In this document: positions 5,560 to 8,101 of the stretch, one piece after another
Layout: each line of letters opens with the position of its first letter
How positions within the stretch are numbered: position 1 is the first letter of the stretch
Origin: Clostridiales bacterium
GTDB taxonomy: Bacteria; Bacillota; Clostridia; UBA8921
DNA length: 8,101 nucleotides
Direction of reading: 5' to 3'
Assembly (NCBI GenBank): GCA_003535395.1
Contig: DOHE01000014.1
Span: forward strand, 1-8,101
Notes under the pieces: generated by a model
What the model saw: the letters and a program-made list of their open reading frames with translations, nothing else
The model's database searches: none
Told to the model about the DNA's origin: nothing
Translations under genes and position numbers: made by a program

Positions 5560-5851
5560 TAATTGCGATGACGGAGAAAAGTACACGGGACGAACCATGC
5601 AGGGAGAGCCTGCCGCTGACTGGGAGCGGGCTTATGGCAGACAACCGTGGAAGTTCCCTCCCGAGCAGGTGCGCTGAGGCTCGTATGATCGAGCAGTAGG
5701 TGCATCCGGAGACTCACCGTTAACGGGGAAGGATATCGGAACGCGGGTTCCCGTATCTGATCGAGCGGGCCTTGCAGGAGCGAGGCCAAGTCGGGTGGTA
5801 CCGCGGAGTGATCCTTCGTCCCTGGAATGTTCCAGTGGCGAGGGTTTTTTT
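5560..5851 (+). promoter_or_regulatory. T-box riboswitch, specifier TTC (tRNA-Phe), controlling aroF-pheA
   Basis: All core T-box elements can be traced. Stem I: GGAG (5573-5576) pairs with CTCC (5658-5661) and CACGG (5584-5588) with CCGTG (5645-5649), enclosing a specifier loop with AGTA (5580-5583) on the 5' side and GAAG-TTC (5650-5656) on the 3' side. By alignment with the well-known glyQ leader (GAAA-GGC-A) the specifier is TTC (5654-5656), a Phe codon. The distal part has GAGAG and the hairpin CTGCC/GGCAG (5610-5614, 5636-5640). Stem III is likely GGCCT/AGGCC near 5769-5787. The T-box proper is GGGTGGTACCGCGG (5793-5806) with bulge TGGT (5796-5799), whose last base pairs with an A discriminator, as in tRNA-Phe. 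Uncharged tRNA-Phe would favour the antiterminator and expression of aroF-pheA; charged tRNA gives termination. Confidence 0.95.
5813..5851 (+). terminator. Regulated intrinsic terminator of the T-box
   Basis: CCTTCG (5813-5818) pairs with CGAGGG (5839-5844, one G-T) and CTGGAA (5822-5827) with TTCCAG (5830-5835), followed by seven T (5845-5851). The 5' arm, CTTCGTCCCT, is the segment that in T-box leaders pairs with the T-box sequence to form the antiterminator, so the two structures are mutually exclusive. Confidence 0.92.
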
Positions 5852-5924
5852 ATTTTGTCCAGACTGCAGCAGCGCAGAGTTCCCGAAGGCGGGGACGGAA
5901 AAGGACGAAAAAGGAGGAAACAGC

Positions 5925-6950
5925 ATGATCGTTGTATTGAAGAACGGAACGACCCGGGAACAGGTGGAAGAGATCGGGCAGTGGCTGGAAGGATTCGGAG
6001 TCTCCGCCCGGCCGATCTTTGGCAGCAGTATGACCATCATCGGGCTGGTGGGTGACACCTCTGCCATCGATATGGGAGCCATCGAGAGAAATGAGCATGT
6101 GGAGCGGGTGGTGAAGGTACAGGAGCCCTTCAAGCGCACCAACCGCAAATTCCACCCGGATAATACCCTCGTCGAACTCATTCCCGGCGGTCCCCAGGCA
6201 GGCGGCGAGCAGTTCTGTGTCATCGCAGGGCCATGCTCTGTGGAAACTGAGGCCCAGATCACCGGCCTGGCCCGGCAGGTCCGGGATGCCGGTGCGTGTG
6301 CTCTGCGTGGCGGCGCCTTCAAACCCCGGACATCTCCCTATTCCTTTCAGGGATTGAAAGCAGAGGGGCTCATGTATCTGAAAAAAGCCCGTGAGGCTAC
6401 CGGCATGCCCGTGGTTTCGGAAATCACCAACCTGTTTCATCTGGATCTGTTCAATGAATACGTGGATGTGATCCAGGTGGGCACGCGGAACATGCAAAAC
6501 TATGAACTGCTCAAGGAACTGGGGCGCCTTAACAAACCGATCCTCATCAAGCGGGGCTTTGCCAATACCCTGGAAGAACTGCTGCTGTCCGCGGAGTACA
6601 TCATGAGCAGCGGAAATGAGAAGATTATCCTGTGTGAAAGGGGCATCCGAACCTTTGAGACCATGACCCGCAATACGCTGGACATCAGCGCCATCCCCCT
6701 TTTAAAGAAGATGTCCCACCTGCCGGTCATGGTGGATCCCAGCCATGCGGGAGGGATCGCCTGGCTGGTGGAACCCTTGTCCATGGCGGCAGTCGCCGCA
6801 GGTGCAGACGGTTTGATCATTGAGGTGCACAATGATCCAGCCAACGCGCTTTCAGACGGGCAGCAGTCCCTGACGCCGGAAGAATTTTCCGGGATGATGA
6901 AAAAGCTCGCACCCCTGGCTGGACTGATGGGGAGAAAAATGGAGGGATAA
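5925..6950 (+). CDS. aroF: 3-deoxy-7-phosphoheptulonate (DAHP) synthase, type I-beta with N-terminal regulatory domain
   Basis: 341 residues, matching the Thermotoga-type enzyme. It condenses phosphoenolpyruvate with erythrose 4-phosphate, the first step of the shikimate pathway. Residues 1 to about 70 are the ferredoxin-like regulatory domain (MIVVLKNGTTREQVEEI) that mediates feedback inhibition by aromatic amino acids in relatives. The rest is the TIM barrel: IAGPCSVE (100-107), LRGGAFKPRTSPYSFQG (127-143), GTRNMQNYELL (186-196), LIKRG (207-211), CERGIRTFE (237-245), VDPSHAGG (270-277). The metal ligands by analogy are Cys104, His274, Glu300 and Asp311, all present. Start 5925 has AGGAGG (5912-5917) 7 nt upstream; the open frame further upstream lies within the T-box and terminator and is not translated. 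pheA follows after 2 bp. Confidence 0.97.
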   Translation: MIVVLKNGTTREQVEEIGQWLEGFGVSARPIFGSSMTIIGLVGDTSAIDMGAIERNEHVERVVKVQEPFKRTNRKFHPDNTLVELIPGGPQAGGEQFCVIAGPCSVETEAQITGLARQVRDAGACALRGGAFKPRTSPYSFQGLKAEGLMYLKKAREATGMPVVSEITNLFHLDLFNEYVDVIQVGTRNMQNYELLKELGRLNKPILIKRGFANTLEELLLSAEYIMSSGNEKIILCERGIRTFETMTRNTLDISAIPLLKKMSHLPVMVDPSHAGGIAWLVEPLSMAAVAAGADGLIIEVHNDPANALSDGQQSLTPEEFSGMMKKLAPLAGLMGRKMEG

Positions 6951-6952
6951 AC

Positions 6953-7948
6953 GTGGAGGATCGATACGAAAAACGACTGCAGCAGCTGGAGGAACAGGTC
7001 CGGGAGGCCCGGGAAAGCGATGCATGGGTTGAAGCACTGTATACCGGCAGGCAGGCCGGGTCGCTGGGGGAGCCGGCAGAAACCATCCTGCATGCTGCCG
7101 ATGCTCTTCCTTCGATCCGGACTGTGGCCTACCAGGGCAAGGAAGGCTCCTACTCTGCCCGGGCTGCGGGGCTGTTGTTCCCCGGCCTGCCCAGCAAGGG
7201 GTGGGCGGATGTGCAGGGAGCCTGTCGGGCGGTAGTGGAAGGAGAGGCGCAGGTGGTTGTGCTCCCTCTGGACAACTCCACAGCCGGGACCGTGAATGAG
7301 GTCTATGACCGGATGCTGGAATTCCGGCTGCATATCATTCGTTCCATCTCCATATCCATCCGGCATTCCCTGCTGGGGGTCCCCGGCACCCGTATGGAAG
7401 AGATCCGGGAGATCCACTCCCATCCCCAGGCTCTGGCCCAGTGTGCCGGGTATATCCGCCGACAGGGCTGGAAGGGGGTACCTGCAGAGAATACCGCATT
7501 TGCTGCGGAGATGGTGGCATTGCGAAGGGATCCGGAAGTTGCGGCCGTGGGATCCAGCGAAGCCGCAGCCATCTTCGGACTGGAAGTGATCCAGGAAGGG
7601 ATCAGTGACCAGGACTGCAACCAGACCCGGTTTGTGGCCCTGACCCGTCAGGCCTGTATCCTCCCGGGGGCCTCCCGGGTGAGCCTGGCCTTTATGCTGC
7701 CTCATGAGAGCGGCTCTCTTCTTAAGGCGCTGTCCGTCTTTTCCGACCGGGGCCTTAACCTGACCAAGATCCAGTCAAGGCCACTGATGGACAAACCCTG
7801 GGAGTACTGTTTCTACCTGGATTTCCAGGCACAGCGGGAAGACGACGGGCCCGGCGGGGAGGCCCGGAGGGGTCTGCAGGCACTGTGTCATTTGGCTCGC
7901 TTCACGCCGGAACTGGTCTTTTTGGGCTGGTATCCAGAAATTACCTGA
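6953..7948 (+). CDS. pheA: Prephenate dehydratase with C-terminal ACT domain (phenylalanine branch)
   Basis: 331 residues from a GTG start with GGAGGG (6941-6946) 6 nt upstream, overlapping the end of aroF; the genes are 2 bp apart and surely co-transcribed. It converts prephenate to phenylpyruvate. The dehydratase domain (about 57-231) shows AYQGKEGSYSARAA (59-72), VVLPLDNSTAGTVNEVYD (102-119), HSHPQALAQC (155-164), ENTAFAAEM (179-187) and CNQTRFVAL (222-230), where the TRF Thr225 is the catalytic residue in the family. The ACT domain (about 243-327) has SGSLLKALSVFSDRGLNLTKI and then QSRP (274-277) in place of the usual ESRP Phe-binding motif. The first ~55 residues are charged and helical (YEKRLQQLEEQVREARE); they are too short, and lack the Arg/Lys/Glu pattern, for a working AroQ chorismate mutase domain. 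They may be a remnant of one. Confidence 0.95.
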   Translation: MEDRYEKRLQQLEEQVREARESDAWVEALYTGRQAGSLGEPAETILHAADALPSIRTVAYQGKEGSYSARAAGLLFPGLPSKGWADVQGACRAVVEGEAQVVVLPLDNSTAGTVNEVYDRMLEFRLHIIRSISISIRHSLLGVPGTRMEEIREIHSHPQALAQCAGYIRRQGWKGVPAENTAFAAEMVALRRDPEVAAVGSSEAAAIFGLEVIQEGISDQDCNQTRFVALTRQACILPGASRVSLAFMLPHESGSLLKALSVFSDRGLNLTKIQSRPLMDKPWEYCFYLDFQAQREDDGPGGEARRGLQALCHLARFTPELVFLGWYPEIT

Positions 7949-7953
7949 AAGAC

Positions 7954-7983
7954 TTCAAACCGGCAGTCCTGTTGTGGTATAAT
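7954..7983 (+). promoter_or_regulatory. Candidate promoter for the ABC transporter gene
   Basis: TTCAAA (7954-7959, four of six), 18-bp spacer, and a perfect TATAAT (7978-7983). It starts 6 bp after the pheA stop; the expected transcript start is near 7990. It indicates that the downstream transporter gene is not simply part of the aroF-pheA operon, although no terminator separates them. Confidence 0.65.
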
Positions 7984-7994
7984 AGGCGGCATCG

Positions 7995-8013
7995 CAAAGC
8001 ATTTTATGCTTTG
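7995..8013. other. 8-bp inverted repeat in the ABC transporter leader
   Basis: CAAAGCAT (7995-8002), loop TTT, ATGCTTTG (8006-8013). It lies just after the predicted transcript start and 6 bp before the ribosome binding site. It could be an operator for a dimeric repressor or a 5' mRNA stem-loop; there is no T-tract, so it is not a terminator. Confidence 0.7.
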
Positions 8014-8032
8014 AGGAATGGAGGCGGGAACC

Positions 8033-8101
8033 ATGGCTGCGATTGTGGAAGTTGAAGGCCTGGTGAAGCATTATGGGGATGTGCGGGCGGTCGACCGGAT
8101 C
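8033..8101 (+). CDS. ABC transporter ATP-binding protein, N-terminus only (runs off window)
   Basis: The first 23 codons: MAAIVEVEGLVKHYGDVRAV and onward. The pattern I-x-V-x-x-L-x-K-x-Y-G-D-x-x-A-V-D is the A-loop/strand-1 region typical of ABC ATPases, most like the CcmA/DrrA-type subunits of export systems. Walker A and all later motifs are outside the window. The start at 8033 is supported by GGAGGCGGG (8020-8028) 4 nt upstream. The class of transporter and the substrate cannot be told from this fragment. Confidence 0.8.
   Translation, partial: MAAIVEVEGLVKHYGDVRAVDRI

Noticed and set aside
5580..5656. Other specifier readings (TAC for Tyr at 5582, GTT for Val at 5653)
   Set aside because: TAC lies on the 5' side of the loop within the AGTA motif, where specifiers do not occur. 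GTT breaks the GAAN-NNN register seen in known leaders, and TTC fits the pheA context.
5370..5699. A 109-codon plus-strand open frame
   Set aside because: It runs through the small-gene start, the aroF-pheA promoter and T-box Stem I, with no ribosome binding site or domain.
5772..5924. Upstream open frame fused to DAHP synthase
   Set aside because: It lies in T-box stem III, the T-box and the terminator; a strong ribosome binding site precedes ATG 5925, where homology begins.
6500..7705. A 401-codon open frame on the minus strand under aroF and pheA
   Set aside because: It mirrors two clearly conserved genes, has no recognisable domain, and is typical of high-GC antisense open frames.

Overview
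The window is a chromosomal stretch of about 60% GC, probably from a moderately high-GC anaerobic member of the Bacillota (Clostridia-like). The reasons are strong GGAGG-type ribosome binding sites, a complete tRNA-responsive T-box leader, a small Cys-rich protein of a type I associate with Clostridia, and a [4Fe-4S]-carrying aldo/keto reductase. No mobile element, CRISPR array, rRNA or tRNA was seen. Most of the window is core or catabolic metabolism rather than an island.

Left part (1-3804): the C-terminal part of a ferredoxin-type aldo/keto reductase enters from the left edge. It meets an AraC-family regulator head-on, with a 44-bp overlap of the two 3' ends. The regulator is transcribed away from a two-gene operon encoding a TIM-barrel sugar isomerase/epimerase-like protein and a Gfo/Idh/MocA oxidoreductase, translationally coupled by an ATGA overlap. 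This is a typical regulator plus carbohydrate-modifying pair; the substrate cannot be read from sequence.

Centre (3805-5471): tyrA (prephenate dehydrogenase with a C-terminal ACT domain) has its own candidate promoter. The promoter lies between two different minisatellite-like tandem arrays: a 27-bp unit upstream and a 30-bp unit in the leader. tyrA ends in a hairpin that looks like a terminator. Facing it on the minus strand is a 48-codon Cys-rich gene (5237-5383) that is easily missed because of its size.

Right part (5463-8101): a consensus sigma-70/A-type promoter with an 8+8 bp dyad over its core, a 5' stem-loop, and a T-box riboswitch whose specifier triplet reads TTC (Phe) and whose acceptor-binding bulge reads TGGT. 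This leader controls aroF (type I-beta DAHP synthase with N-terminal regulatory domain) and pheA (prephenate dehydratase with ACT domain). Thus entry into the shikimate pathway and the Phe branch respond to uncharged tRNA-Phe, while the Tyr branch (tyrA) is a separate unit. No chorismate mutase domain is present in the window. The start of an ABC transporter ATPase gene, with its own promoter, runs off the right edge.

I found no wholly new system. The observations most worth checking are the paired repeat arrays around the tyrA promoter, the small Cys-rich gene, the dyad over the aroF-pheA/small-gene divergent promoters, and the recurrence of an inverted repeat close to the predicted transcript start at four promoters.
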